A DNA stretch of 64,000 nt, from assembly GCA_030141605.1 (NCBI GenBank), contig JAQGDQ010000119.1:173652-237651 (forward strand), in the 5' to 3' direction. The position numbers and the translations under genes are program-made. Of the stretch, positions 45,413 through 58,164 are shown piece after piece (the first letter of the stretch is position 1; each line of letters begins with the position of its first letter). The DNA comes from Tubiluchus corallicola (lineage: Eukaryota > Priapulida > Priapulimorpha > Priapulimorphida > Tubiluchidae). Below the pieces are notes generated by a model, which saw nothing but the letters and a program-made list of their open reading frames with translations, did no database searches and was not told the DNA's origin.

Positions 45413-48400
45413 ACTTCGCTGGTTACCACCTATTCTCATACATCATGATATAATAATGTAGGTGTAATGTGTTATTTACATGTTTACACTAACTACCCTC
45501 TGGAAATGAACCAGACCAATTAATGAGCTAAATGCTTAAACACGTGTGCCACGAATGCAATGATTATTTCTTTCAAAATTTACTCAATGTTATCTAAACT
45601 TGTTTCAAATGACCTGTCGTAAAAATGACCTGCGTCTTAACGGTCATCGAGGGAGTTTAAATTTACAAATTTTATACAGCGTTATTGCCGAGGCAAGTCC
45701 AATATGCAAAACAGCGGTATGTAAGTGGTATAAAATTTCAAGACGAATTTTTTAAGCTTTATGTAACTGGTGCTTTAACGTATGATTATTAATATCAAGA
45801 CTTTAACAACTACAACTCTAAGTTGCTTGCCGTATTTCTCGCTAAATGCGTAGTAGATGTATGAGTTCAGGAGCTCAGTGGATGTTAAATGGATAATAGT
45901 CGCTTCCAGTTTTAACTACACGCTCGTGGTCAGAAATATCATATCTTTTCTTACAAAAACTTAAATGTTTTCAAAGTTACATGGTACCAGACGGTGGGCT
46001 ACATTTCCCACCGTTTTGCAGAAATAATGTTACGGCGTCCTTGCGTGATCGAGTCAGGTAGCAAGGCAATGTGGGTCAACTCTGGTACCCAAATGTCTCG
46101 CGCCCAAACGACCGCGCACTTTTTCAGATCGATGAAAACACAAGAAATGACTTCTAACACCAAAATTGAGAAAAAGCTCGGCAATTTTTTTCGTACGGTA
46201 CCAAAAGTAATCGAACATAGTTGAAGCACTAAAATTAACTTTCCTGGGACAAATATGAATCTGAAACGTGGAAGTTAACACTATTACATAGACAAGGTAT
46301 TCACACTAACGGTAATCACAAGCGTAATGATGGAAACAAGCGCAGGCCTATACAAAAAAGTCCGGATTATTAACTTTAACCTATCTTACTTAAATACAGA
46401 TGTTTGAACAAGATCATTAACTCGTTGACACAAGAATTGCAACGTTTGAACAAGTTTTCACAATTAGGTTAAGAACATTTGCAGAACGATGTTTTCTTAA
46501 AACTTCTGCTGTTCAAATAATATTAATAAACTTGCTATAAGAGCTGTACCAATAAGCAATGCACAATTTGTACATAGAGGCGTAACCGCGTATTAAAAGT
46601 CTTATATAGGACTATTAAAAGTCTTATTAAAAGTAAATTTAGTGATTTAACATTACTGCATTTAGTATTCCGTTTGATTTTAATTGATTGCCATATGTTA
46701 TCTTATTAATACTTGAACGTTCCATTCACTTTGGTACTTGCTTGTTGGCATAAACATAAAGCAAGGATTTTAATGGGTTATGAGGAACTACAAATGTGAA
46801 ATCATTTGAAAATATTTATTAATTCGAATGCAGACAACAGAGAAATATTATTCTTATTTAATACGGCCAATATAGATAACTAAAAGAAATTCTGAGAAAG
46901 TGAAATCATTGCATAATTCTTATTCAATAGAAGCAATATAAAAATGTAAATGAAAAAATTCTGAAACTTATTATTTAATGCAAACAATACAGAAAATAAA
47001 CTAAAAATTTATATAGGCTGGAGAGCAAAACGGTAACCATAGCAACTGAACAAGTTCCAAGCACATTAGTTTTGCCCAAACTACTGGCAACACTAGTTTC
47101 CTCGTTATTTGGGTTATTTTCATCAAGAGAATCTGAGAAAAGAAAGTTTAATTACTTATAAAGTTACAACTAAGAACCGTAAGAAAGTAGTGAAAATATA
47201 TTTTATTACAAATTTTGAAAATGAGCTAAATACGGGACATTTGGGTGACCCTGAAAGATCAGTACGGGACGGGGGCAAAATTGTCAAATATGGGACATGT
47301 CCCGTATATATTGTGAGGGACGTCTGGCAACCATATTAAAGACGTATAATAGTAGACCACGCTGCAAACACACAACAAACAGTTTTGGCAAAGCGTACTA
47401 CAAATACTACTTACGATAACATTCAACACATGAAAACAATTAAAAATGGATGATGAATAAAAAGGTAAACTACAAAAAGGATTGCCAGGTCAATAAACTT
47501 CAAATGAATTTATTTCAATTATTCCTTTCCAGGGTCCATTTTATGGGCCTTGTCCTACTGTCACTTTCAAATAACACTCGACAAGTTCAAAATTCAGTTT
47601 GGAGAAAAAATATTCTAAAAACATATATCTCTAAACTGAACTGTATATTGATAATGAAAGTGGCAAAATTAAAAATAGAATTTGACTCAGTATGTAAAAG
47701 GTAAAATTAATGTGAATCGAGTAATTAAGGAATATTAAACAGGGAAATCAAAACACACACACACACATAATTATAGTTATAAAAATTTCATTACGTTTGA
47801 TTAGGAGTTAATTTGTGAAAGAGAAAAATGAACTGACTTACCTAAGTAAACATCATTTTGACAAATTTTATGTCCAAACAATGCAAAAAGTCAGGTAAAA
47901 CAGATTACCCACAATTTTATTATGACAAAACAAAAAAAACTGTTCCGAAATTAGGAAAATTTTAGTGCACATTCATTTGAAAGTACGTCTTATTGTGATT
48001 TTCAAGTAAAATCTGAACTGTTTTAGTGTTAAAAATCCGAAAATCTACCGTTTACAATTCTTTACAGTGGATCAAATTTCAAGAAACTATGTCGCAAACT
48101 TTGCTCAATTCATTTCATTTGTTTCATATACCTGTTTTACAAACTATTGAAATCACTGTTTTCCAATTAACGTCAGTTTACGAAATCTTCTCACATCTGC
48201 TTATTTATATTATAATATATGATTAATAAAAAATAGCTACAATATTCAAAACAGATAACCCACAATTTCATTATGACAAAACAAAAAATTTTGTCAAAGT
48301 TATGTGGAACACTGTTTACCTGAGAATGTTTAATTATAAAAGAAATGAGTGTTAGATTGCTTTATTACTTCTGTAATACGATGTCACTGAACTACCCGAT

Positions 48401-48921
48401 TTAAGAGAACTTAAATTCTATAAAAGCCCTATAAATTCTATAAATTTTATATCTCACCCAGATGGCTATACTGTTAGAGTCGTCTATGAAATTATAAGCC
48501 TGGTCAATCGGTTTGGATAAAATATAAAACACCGCTGAACTTGTCTTGTAGTAACGTAAAACATTTAATAGAAAATGAATTTTATAAGGAACTAAACATC
48601 AGAAACCTTCTGTAAAATAACAAATTTGTATATACTGTAATTTGTTTTAGATGTAAATTTGAATATATTGTATTGTACTTTTATAGTATTTTATTGTAAC
48701 TTTTATGACGTACTGTATGTTTGATATGAAATAAAGGGTCATATTATATTATGTATGTACTTTAATACATGTTTTTTCTTCTATTAGTGATGTGCTATAT
48801 AGCACTACAATTATTATTTTGTTTTCTGACTACTCTGGGAAATCATCTTTCTGCTCTGTAGAAAGATTACACCGGTACTTACTGATGCAGATATTTACAT
48901 CAGCAGATGTTGTGTTTCCAG
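45413..48921. other. Intergenic, no gene recognised
   Basis: AT-rich. Several 60-85 codon frames lack family resemblance and codon character. A somewhat GC-richer patch at 45985-46230 is open on both strands but matches nothing I know. Confidence 0.4.
47240..47337. repeat. Palindromic GGGACATGTCCC region
   Basis: TACGGGAC repeats around GGGACATGTCCCGTATA, ending GACGTCTGGCAACC. It looks like a transposon terminus, but no partner end was identified. Confidence 0.4.
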
Positions 48922-49318
48922 TAGGGGGTAAGCATTGAACGTTCGAGTTCGAACATTTGAATCAAATCAATGGTTTTTTTAGTTCGGATTCCTCGATTCG
49001 AACCCAAAATTATAGATTTGAATAATTCAGAACTTGAGCCACATACCTTCTTTATCATTAAAATATTTGAAACAGCATGCAATTAGCACAATTTCGCTGC
49101 AGTTTCTGCGCAAGATTTTTAACAAACTAATTGTGGTTTTACTGCACAACAAAATCAACTAATATGCATGATCTTTGTAAGACCATATCTGACTAGTGAA
49201 CATGCACGATCTTTGTAAGACCATATCTGACTAGTGGTTCGAAAACTTGTTCGAAATCTCTCAAACTCAATTCGAATTCGATTTGAATTCGCTTTCTGGA
49301 AGAGTATGCTTACCCCTA
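48922..49318. mobile_element. hAT-like MITE with TTCGAA-rich arms, copy 5 (397 bp)
   Basis: Starts TAGGGGGTAAGCATTGAACG and ends GTATGCTTACCCCTA, with perfect 8-bp flanks GTTTCCAG. A segment around CATGATCTTTGTAAGACCAT is tandemly duplicated inside. Confidence 0.88.
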
Positions 49319-50247
49319 GTTTCCAGGTATGTGAGAAATGATATCTACAAATCTCTGCCCCACTGTTGGGGAACCCCTTCAGTGTTTTATTCATATAAAA
49401 AGTTTATTTGATAAAATTTGTGTAATTGTTCAGATTTCGGGTCACATTATTAATTAATTCAGAAACACTTGTGAAGCGTAAGGAAAATTTGAGCTACACA
49501 TGTTAGTTGCCATAATTTAATATGTAATAAGTTGTTGGCTAAGTATGAACTGCTTACATAGCTAGCGTAAAATGGACTTTCTGTTTATTTACAATATGCC
49601 TCAAGTATTTTGCACAAAATAATCTTTAGTTGTACAGAACAACACTTACTGTGTTTTACATAGTTACATAAATTGTCTGAGTACATTTAAATATAGTAAA
49701 GTCTTAAATCAGTTGAAATGCCCAAACAACTTGTGGCAGGTTACACTTTCTTGGTATAAGCTGGTGACAAATTAACCTAAAGCATGTCTTCTTTGGGTCA
49801 AGTGCATAAAACAGTAAAAGACTGCAAGTATCTCTTTTGTACAGCTGAAGAAGAGCTGCCTTACATTTCCATGTTCCAATAAATTGTGATCAAAATCTAT
49901 TAAACCCATTTAGTTGCATGTGAGGCACAAGGATCAATTAACTTAACTCTTGCTTAATATAACAAAATAACATATGAAACTACTAATATTCGGCTTATAA
50001 AAGCATCCATGATTGAATATCAGTGAGGATCGCTTCAAAGCATAGAAGATCATTTATTAACAGTGCATTCACAATCTACCAAAATGTTCATATTCTACCA
50101 ACATGCATAATCTACCAACGTGTTCATTACCACAATGTTCATATTCTACCAGCATGTTCCATAACCTAGTCTTCATAACAAAGTATCAGCAGGTTCATAA
50201 ATAAAAATTCAAAACAGTAACAGGACAACAATTTTCTGCAATCCTCA

Positions 50248-53200
50248 TCATATGATAATTTCCGTATCGCCTAAATCTTCATCCGTGGGCAAGTAAATCT
50301 GATCTACCGGTACTAAGTCTGGATCTATTAATGGTTTTCCCTCTGCTTCTCTTTGAGCGAGTTGCAAATAAGCCTCCCTCACTCCCCAATCTCTTAACCT
50401 GAAATAAAATACGCAATCTTCGCTCATGATATTTTATGATAATTTTTTCCTGTAATACATAATAAGCAAAGATTGACTAGTGGGTCAGGTAACTTTTATA
50501 CGGGGTGGTAAGTATCATTTTGCTAACGGGACAGAAGCAGCAAATAACAATAGTAAACAGAATAACAATAACAAAACAATACAGAATAATTTATTACATC
50601 AAAGTGTTGCTGAAACAATAGAGAACCTTTCCAGTCCTTAAAAGCCTATATAAACCCAACAGATGCTGAAGTAGTTTTTCTAACAGATTATTATGATTAA
50701 ACAAAGAATTAATAGTTATTTTTACACAAAAGAAACTTATAAATCAAATAACTTACATTTTTCTGAATTTCGAACGCTTGCATTGCCGTAAATATCGCCA
50801 TGCTTTGCATTTCTGGCGCAAATGAGCGAGAATAACATACGTAGTACAGAAAGCTTAATTGATTACTGATCTTTGGCGACCTCATGACTGTACTCATTGT
50901 CTCATTTGTCTTGTACAACGATAATGGCGGTTCTTTAAATTTAATACTGGTAGAAACAAAGCGATAAAAAATCAAAAGAAACAAGTTTTTCAGCAAAATT
51001 GTAATAAAATAAATTGCATATTTGTAATGAGAGCAGGATTTTAATATGTAAAAGCTTATATTATAGTAAGAGTTGAGTTTGACTTTAAAGGAAAACTGGA
51101 CGATTGTGTAAATATTAGTTCAGAATAAATAATACTCTAAAATATTGAAAACTACAACAGCTTTTTTAAATTAAAGCGTTGGCTTGTGACGTAAGCAATA
51201 GCTGTGTTCAGTTGCTGTTAATTAACTTTTAAGTTAATTATTCAAATGTAAGGAACAATTGTTAACTTTTATAGGCAAGAAAATGTATATTTTGGACAGT
51301 AAATTAAAATGAGATGGAGTCTAAACAGTCGTCACGTTTTCCTTTAATTTGTAGTGTGGAAGCCTCTAGCTATAGGTTTACAATCTTGACGGTAACGAAG
51401 TAGCAACTGACAAATTCAACATCAGATCTTGCAAATATTCCGCAAGCTTCTTCACTGAATACTGATCAAGAGCATGTTCTTATATCATCTTACCATCCAC
51501 TCTGTTTTTCAGGATAGTTCCAATATGTCTGACGGGGTCGAGGTCCGGCAAATTTCCAGGCGATTCAGTTCCACGGAAAAGATTAATCGCACAGTATTCA
51601 GTCGCTGCTCCGGTTATACACTTAAGATTGCAGGCAGTGTGATACGCACAAAGCCATCTAAATTCTGATAGCACAATAAATTCTCTATTGCTTTAGCAAT
51701 ACTATAATGAAATAAATTCATTAAATTATTCTTCTTTATTACTCACGGTTTTGTATCCCCCCCCCCATGGAAAGTAAACATAACACCCACCAGCAGGCAC
51801 TCTGTATTATCTTTGTAAATCAAATGTATACACATTTATTCGTTCTAACCATAGTTCTCTATGACGTTACGTTACGTTATAACCAGTCAGTATTGCTCTA
51901 TGTGCAAGATTGTGGGTTCAGCACACAGCAGGAGTACCGCACAAGGTAAACAGGATTCAATCTCGCATGAAATTTTAAAGGAAAAGACGATTTTTCATAT
52001 CCTACCCCAATTTGAAAAATGGCAAAAAGTACAGATTTCAAGACCTAGAATAATGCCAAAAAGTTTTTGGTAATTAGATAATAGGTTAAAAACATAATCA
52101 ACGGCAGGCGAGCTCAACTAGTGATGATATCGCAATTGAACGTTATTTTCAACAGCACAAATATTTCGCGAGCATATTGCATGTGTTTGCAAAAGTGAAA
52201 ATTAAAGTATAGTGCTACTATACAACGTTCATGTTGACGTATAAAAATTTGGTAAATTTTAATTAAAATTAAAATTAAAATTCCAAGTTTGCCACTGTAT
52301 ACGCGCATAAGCTCTCCAACGTGTGCATCACATCACAAATGCACACCTCTGAACTGAGAGGTACAGTACCTGTTTTTGCGCAATGCGTTTCCGAGATGCA
52401 GATGCTGATGCCCGTCTAACTAGCAAATGGTGAAACGCATGTACGGCGAAGAATTATTGGCACCAATGTGTTCACATATCACAATTCCGTGGTAATAATT
52501 AATTCTTTCACTTCAGACATCCTTGAAAAATAGCATGTTCCCTTTCAATATTTTATGGGGTATGTTTTCAGCTACACTTTAAGATGTGGTCTGGCTCTTA
52601 AGCAAAATGAAAAAAGAAAAATTAAGTATCAAACTATGGAGATTAAACCTGTTACAATCATTTCAACTAGCAGCCTTATGCATATTTTTGGTAAACTAAA
52701 TAAATGCGGAAAGAGAAGCACATAACTATACGCGAACTTACTTAAAATCGGGGATGTAATAGATAACAAACGACCCACAAACAAGACAGAGAGTCACAGA
52801 TGAGAGCATTATTCCAATGTGTTCATATCGGTCTTGCTTCTCGTCTTCAAAATTGTAACCATAACTGATCCAATTCTGTAACAAAAACAATTATATGGGA
52901 TAAAACCAATATAGCGATATATAATACATTATTTACCGTAAAATGGATTACAATAAAATCACAATCCTCAGTGTTAAAACTAATTAGTGATTATTAAAAC
53001 ACTGCTAAAGGCAAATGCGCCCAGTGCAAAGCTATAAACTACTGTGCATAAAACTAGAAACAACTAGAAATACACATTTACATACATAGATGCAATAGAT
53101 AAAATATACAATATAAGTAAAGTACATAATAAACGTAAGACGAACTTTACATTAATTTATTTCAATATACATATAATACATAATACAATACATAGGCATA

Positions 53201-54489
53201 ATATGATAAGCAAAATACATAATAACAAAGACTAAATTTACATCGATATACATCAAGAAACACATTACATTCATATATAATACATAAAAGAAATTAATTG
53301 TAGATTACCGTATTAATTTATGAACGTGTTGTGAACTTATAATAAAGAATAGCCAGAAATCAGTCTTAGTGATTAGTAGGGGCGAGCATCGAATGTTCGA
53401 ATTGGATTTGAACGAGTTTTTTTGTTCTAATTCCATTTGAGCCTAAAACCATAGATTCGAATAATTCAGCACTTCAATCATATACGTTCTTTATCATTAA
53501 AATGATTGAAACGTCATGCAATTAGCACAATTTAGCTAGGATTTCTGTGCACAATTTTTTGTAATTTTACTGTAGAACAAAATTGATTAATACGCATGAT
53601 CTTTGTAAGACTAATTTTTACTGGTGGTTCAAAAACTTGTCCGAAAATCTTTCAATCTCAATTCAAACTCGATTCGCAATACTGAAGTTCAGGTCGATTC
53701 GAATTTGAAAGTCACAAATTCGATTTGAATTCAATTTTTGGTAGAGAAAGCTCTTCCCCAGTGTGTAGTTTTGAAACATGTTTGATTTTGAATAATATTC
53801 TACTTTGACGTTTTATAGTAACATGCAACCACATAAGAAGTGCATACATGGTATATTCAGTATACAATAGGCAAACTTACAGTAAAGAACAAACTTTCTT
53901 CATTTACTTAACTAGTACTAGTAGTACTACTCGTACTAGTACTATGTATTAGTAGCAGTACTAGTAGTAGTATAGCTTTGAATACAGTGCTCACTACTAG
54001 TTCATATTACAGACTTTTTATAGAGTTCCATTGACTGTCTTAGTACGTATATATAAGTTTTTAAAACGTACTTAGCCTTCGCCAGTCATTTGCAAATTAA
54101 TTAATTAAATAAAATTACTATTACTAAGTTACTGGTCATCCATCTACTAGTATATGTTCCTTTACTTTAACACATTTTCACTTTTTGAGGTGAGAAAACC
54201 AATAGCCAATGAACATAAATCATAATAAAATCTAAACCAAAGGTGAAGTTTAAAACAAAAAAGAACATTTTTTTATCAAATTCACCTTTCTTGGGGGCAA
54301 AGATTCTGACGTTGACTCTTCTTTTTTAGTCACACGCTCCTGCAAAGCATCAGCAGTAGCAGTTACATCCTTGTGTTTTTTTGAAGTAGATATTGCTCTA
54401 CCTTGAAATGACGAGTTTAAGGCATTTTTGTCTTTAAGCAAAAAACTGCCTAAACGTTGAAACCTTAACGCAAAAATTCTCGACGCCAT
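50248..54489 (-). CDS. NDUFB11: NADH dehydrogenase (ubiquinone) 1 beta subcomplex subunit 11, three coding exons
   Basis: An accessory subunit (ESSS) of the membrane arm of mitochondrial complex I. Coding exons on the minus strand: 54489-54286, 52875-52742, 50398-50248. The joins AAG|AAT and AA|G are in phase with GT-AG introns, giving 162 residues (human 153). Residues 1 to about 40 form a basic, serine-rich presequence (MASRIFALRFQRLGSF...). Exon 2 carries the family signature NWISYGYNFEDE (69-80) and a single membrane helix at about 88-108 (IGIMLSSVTLCLVCGSFVIYY), followed by IPDFK. Exon 3 carries LRDWGVREAYLQL and ends LPTDEDLGDTEIII, the acidic tail typical of invertebrate orthologues. 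The long second intron holds a 255-bp TTAA-flanked MITE. A possible polyadenylation signal (AATAAA on the minus strand) lies at 50053-50058, about 190 bases past the stop. The N-terminal 68 residues are poorly conserved in the family, so the start rests on the only in-frame ATG. Confidence 0.95.
51089..51343. mobile_element. TTAA-flanked MITE, AGGAAAACCGGACG family, copy c, internally deleted (255 bp)
   Basis: Begins AGGAAAACTGGACGATTG and ends GTCACGTTTTCCT, with TTAA on both sides. The central region present in the other copies is missing. In NDUFB11 intron 2. Confidence 0.8.
53377..53760. mobile_element. hAT-like MITE with TTCGAA-rich arms, copy 6 (384 bp)
   Basis: Starts TAGGGGCGAGCATCGAATG and ends GAAAGCTCTTCCCCA. 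Flanks GTGATTAG and GTGTGTAG agree at 6 of 8. In NDUFB11 intron 1. Confidence 0.8.
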
Positions 54490-56544
54490 AACAGAGAGCT
54501 AGTAAATTGAGCCGTCGATCAGAAAAAAGTCAAAATTTAATTCATTCCTATTTTATTACACTACAGTTAATTGACACAACGCTATAGCAATGGTGTCGAA
54601 ACGTGTTAACACACATACAAAGTACGTTCGGCATCAATGCAGATGGACTACATTACTACCTTCTCAAAATACATGTGTATTTCGCTATGTCTTGTTGTCG
54701 TAATTTAAAATATTTTACTATGTAATTATGTTTGTCATATTTTTTGCGTATAAGCGGACGAAACCAGCCATTAAACGATTAACTAATAACAGAAGCAGTG
54801 TTCGTCCACCCCCTAAGTTGTTCTTGAGGGGCTGATAATACTGCTGAGCTGCTGCATTATGTACCGGGGTGACCATTAAGCGCGCAGTACACAATAACGA
54901 GAACATTTACTAATTAAATCTAAATTAGCTTCAATTAAATTAACTACCATCCACGTCACATCATATACATTCACCATTCATTGAACCCAGCATGTGTAGC
55001 ATGATTTATAAGGTCACACTGAAACCACACTAGTTTATAAAACAATCTAGTCAAAGAGTAGAAAGTAATAAAAAACGCTGTACTTAGTTATAGTCACCTT
55101 AAAATACAATGTAAGTGAAAAATACAGTAAGTAAAATCACACTAAAGTAGAAATAGAACATTATTAAATAAAAATAAAGTAAAATCATACTGGAGCAAAA
55201 TTATTTGTATAAATCTACCCTAATGAATATTCTAGTTGCCTAAGGTAGCATGAGGCTGACCTGTTTAAAACTTGCCTGAATGAAGCAAGTCTGTTCTGAA
55301 GTCGTTTTGCCTTGATTGTTGTTAATTAAGTGTTACATATTGTGCACAATACCAAACAATAGGGGTTGCAAAAGGATTTACTTTATTATTTTTTATATTT
55401 TTGTTTATTTTGTTGTCTCCAATTTATAACAATTCTAATTAATTTACAGTAGTATCAATGTTAATTGCAACGCATCCTGTAACAAAAGCAAGCTGCTTAA
55501 ATGCTAACGGCGCTGACTTATACTTCAACCAATGTTTTATGAGTGAGGGGTGGATCCTCGGTGACCATACCGTTTTTCTCTACCTCGTATCTCTCTCTAA
55601 CCACTTAGCTGTTACTCGCAATTTGTTATAATTATATTGTAGTTTCAGGAGATAAATATATAAATAAAAAAATCAAATATGCATGTTGCTGAGGAAATCA
55701 GAAATAGCGCTGCTAATTTTACAAAAAACATGTGATTGTAATCCTAGCTTGCAAGATGTGTCACATACTTCACTTATTATCAAATAAAAACACCAACACA
55801 CTACTAAATACAGCAGCCTCAAAAAAATTTGAAAACTGAAAAAAATAAATGCCATCGTGTCCAGCGTTATTGGGCGACCAGTTTAATGCTATCACTAAAA
55901 TAGCAGCGAGTGCAGCACAGACATTGCATGATCATCATGGCACAATATGGTGCAACATTTTCTCGTAACATTCTCGCCATTTATGTGGTCATAACGGATT
56001 CTCTTAAAGGTAGATGCTCCATGTGACATCATCACGAAAAACTTAAAAAAACAATTAAAATATACTTTGCTAATATAATTATTCGAGACGAGCTGTAAAA
56101 ATGATAAACTAATCACACTTAGAAACCATCCTTTTATATTGCCGACAATTTAAAATACCATATTTTTTATTTTACAATTTAGCAATTGACGAACTAAAAC
56201 AAAAAAATAACAGACAAGTCTAGTTATAGTCTTTAATCATGTAAAATTATACATACTAGCCAAACACCGCAAAAAGAATTTTGCGCATAAACAATGAAGG
56301 TATTCCATATGTGAAATGGTTATGGAGTATTCCATATATGATGCAAGCCCGCTACCGGGTTCAGACACGTGACAGAAACGATAGCGTTGGTGCCTTCGCG
56401 TAAGGTGCAGTGCAATCGTTTTTGTAGAAACCTCGTCTGTCGTCGCCAAATCTATCTGACTAATCACATACTCGGCTCATTGATCGTCATTGGTGCGACA
56501 GATTCGAAACACATGTGAATGCACCCTTAGGTTTAGTACCAGTG
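54490..56544. other. NDUFB11 5' flank and sulfotransferase 3' flank
   Basis: No ORF with family resemblance. NDUFB11's promoter should lie just above 54490. Confidence 0.4.
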
Positions 56545-57627
56545 TTAGCTGCACGTATAGTTGAACATTTGCATATCCAACTGATATCTTTGGCACAGTT
56601 TTTCTGTCACGTTTCGTGGTAACTCGTTAAAGTAGCTCCAAAATGGTGGCCAAGTCTGCCGCTCCAGCGGTTTATCAGACTCCGCTTTGTGGGGAAACCG
56701 CACAACATCTGCAATCCCTAGTTGATTTATCACATGGTCCGCATCAGTCTGTATTGTCTCATATTTTCCTATAAAATCAAAATGCACTTGACACGGATTG
56801 CACAATTCGGCTTGGGAAGCCCAGTGTTCATTCACAGGATAAGGTCTCTTCTCCAACATCGATTCTGGTTGCAACAGTAAATCCGCGAATCCTGCAAAAG
56901 TGTCTCCATCTACAGTGCGACCACCTTTTTTCCTCAGTCGTTTCTTGTACATGTCCAATATGTACTTGTAATCTCTATAATTAGTTGCCCAACCTGACTG
57001 GACCTTGTCCCTAAACGAGGACACCGCCCTGTCCAGTGGATGTCTCACGAATATCAGCTTGTAGTAGTTCCTCAACATCTCTTTGCGTTTGGTTTCCGGA
57101 TACTGCCCCAGGCGGGGTATGGCCATGTTGTGCGCTTTAACCTGTCGAATGTCCATGACGTCATCAATGGACCTGTTGGCTAAAACTTCAAAAATTCGCT
57201 TCCAGTTTGTCGTTCCAGCCTTGGGAACCGCACAGTAGATGAACTTGTATTCATCATTCACAAACAGATGTTGCAGTTGTCTCTTGTTCAGCTTCTGCTG
57301 TTTCACTTTTGCACAGGCGTTTTCCACATCTTTTTGCCTCCCCTTGTGCATCTCCTTCAAACTTGGCCGGTGATTGGAAGCGTTCTGTTTAGCAGGCGGA
57401 ATAAATCCGCCATCTTTCTTATCCTCTTCTATGCTCCTTGCTTCTGAATTATTTGCATTATCGTTTCCAACAAAAGCAGTACGTTTTCCACCTATAAGCG
57501 AGACTGATTTTTCGTCAGTGTAATGAGTGTATTCTTCAATAAAATTTGCTAGTAGAAGAGAGATAATCAAAATGACTCCAATCCCTTTGCATACTCTGAA
57601 AATGTAACGGCTCGAAATGAACAACAT
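56545..57627 (-). CDS. Carbohydrate sulfotransferase, HNK-1/chondroitin-4-O type (sulfotransferase family 2), single exon
   Basis: A Golgi type II membrane enzyme predicted to transfer sulfate from PAPS to a glycan. Which acceptor (chondroitin, dermatan, HNK-1 or GalNAc) cannot be decided. The 360-residue ORF has a short cytosolic tail, a membrane anchor at about 15-30 (GIGVILIISLLLANFI) and a charged stem. The 5'-phosphosulfate-binding loop is VPKAGTTNWKR (134-144) and the 3'-phosphate-binding site is FVRHPLDRAVSSF (193-205). PVNEHW (264-269) and the CNPC / FDFIGKYE block (276-290) are typical of CHST8-14. Potential N-glycosylation sites: N82, N151, N339, N356. The start ATG is the first in frame and sits just before the anchor; an out-of-frame ATG lies eight bases upstream. 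It is intronless, as are many invertebrate members. A possible AATAAA (minus strand) lies at 56166-56171. No second copy is in the window. Confidence 0.93.
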   Translation of the reverse strand: MLFISSRYIFRVCKGIGVILIISLLLANFIEEYTHYTDEKSVSLIGGKRTAFVGNDNANNSEARSIEEDKKDGGFIPPAKQNASNHRPSLKEMHKGRQKDVENACAKVKQQKLNKRQLQHLFVNDEYKFIYCAVPKAGTTNWKRIFEVLANRSIDDVMDIRQVKAHNMAIPRLGQYPETKRKEMLRNYYKLIFVRHPLDRAVSSFRDKVQSGWATNYRDYKYILDMYKKRLRKKGGRTVDGDTFAGFADLLLQPESMLEKRPYPVNEHWASQAELCNPCQVHFDFIGKYETIQTDADHVINQLGIADVVRFPHKAESDKPLERQTWPPFWSYFNELPRNVTEKLCQRYQLDMQMFNYTCS

Positions 57628-58164
57628 GATGGCATCTGCGTACGTTCAGTAATGACGTCGTCAGTATCTGTTAACATTCTGACCAGTCCCAATTAATAAT
57701 AACCTCCCAACACGCTGCACTGCAAGTTTTATGAAATCTGCAAAAAATGGTAGACATATTACCGTTAAAATTCGATGTTAAACCAAACAACTACCTTGCA
57801 AACGTTTGTGTGAAAAATTTTGCTAGGTTTCTAGTTCGTTTTTCTTTGAGTAACTAAAATACACGGATTAATTGATTCATACACTGTACTGTACCTGTAG
57901 ACTCGTGCATTTATTTGCATTAGACTATTTGGACATTAGTCTATTACAAACGGCGCGCAATGTTTGCTTGTCACTTGTCAATGGTCACTTGTTTTATATA
58001 GTTTATAACCAGGTACGTATCAGAAATCTTCTAACAATGCTAGAAGTGTTTCCATTGATTTTTCCACTGTATTTAATACAGTACAGCCACACTTTTTACC
58101 GGAAAAGCTTACCAAGTTTGAGGTTCCGTGCATATGAAGCAAATTATCTTAGATTTTATGACGA

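Noticed and set aside
45994-46281. Overlapping ORFs of about 76 codons on both strands
   Set aside because: No recognisable family, no splice context, and no more than expected by chance in a GC-richer patch.
50709-50996. 95-codon minus-strand ORF between NDUFB11 exons 2 and 3
   Set aside because: Exons 2 and 3 join in phase to give the conserved NDUFB11 sequence; this frame resembles nothing in the family and lies in the intron.
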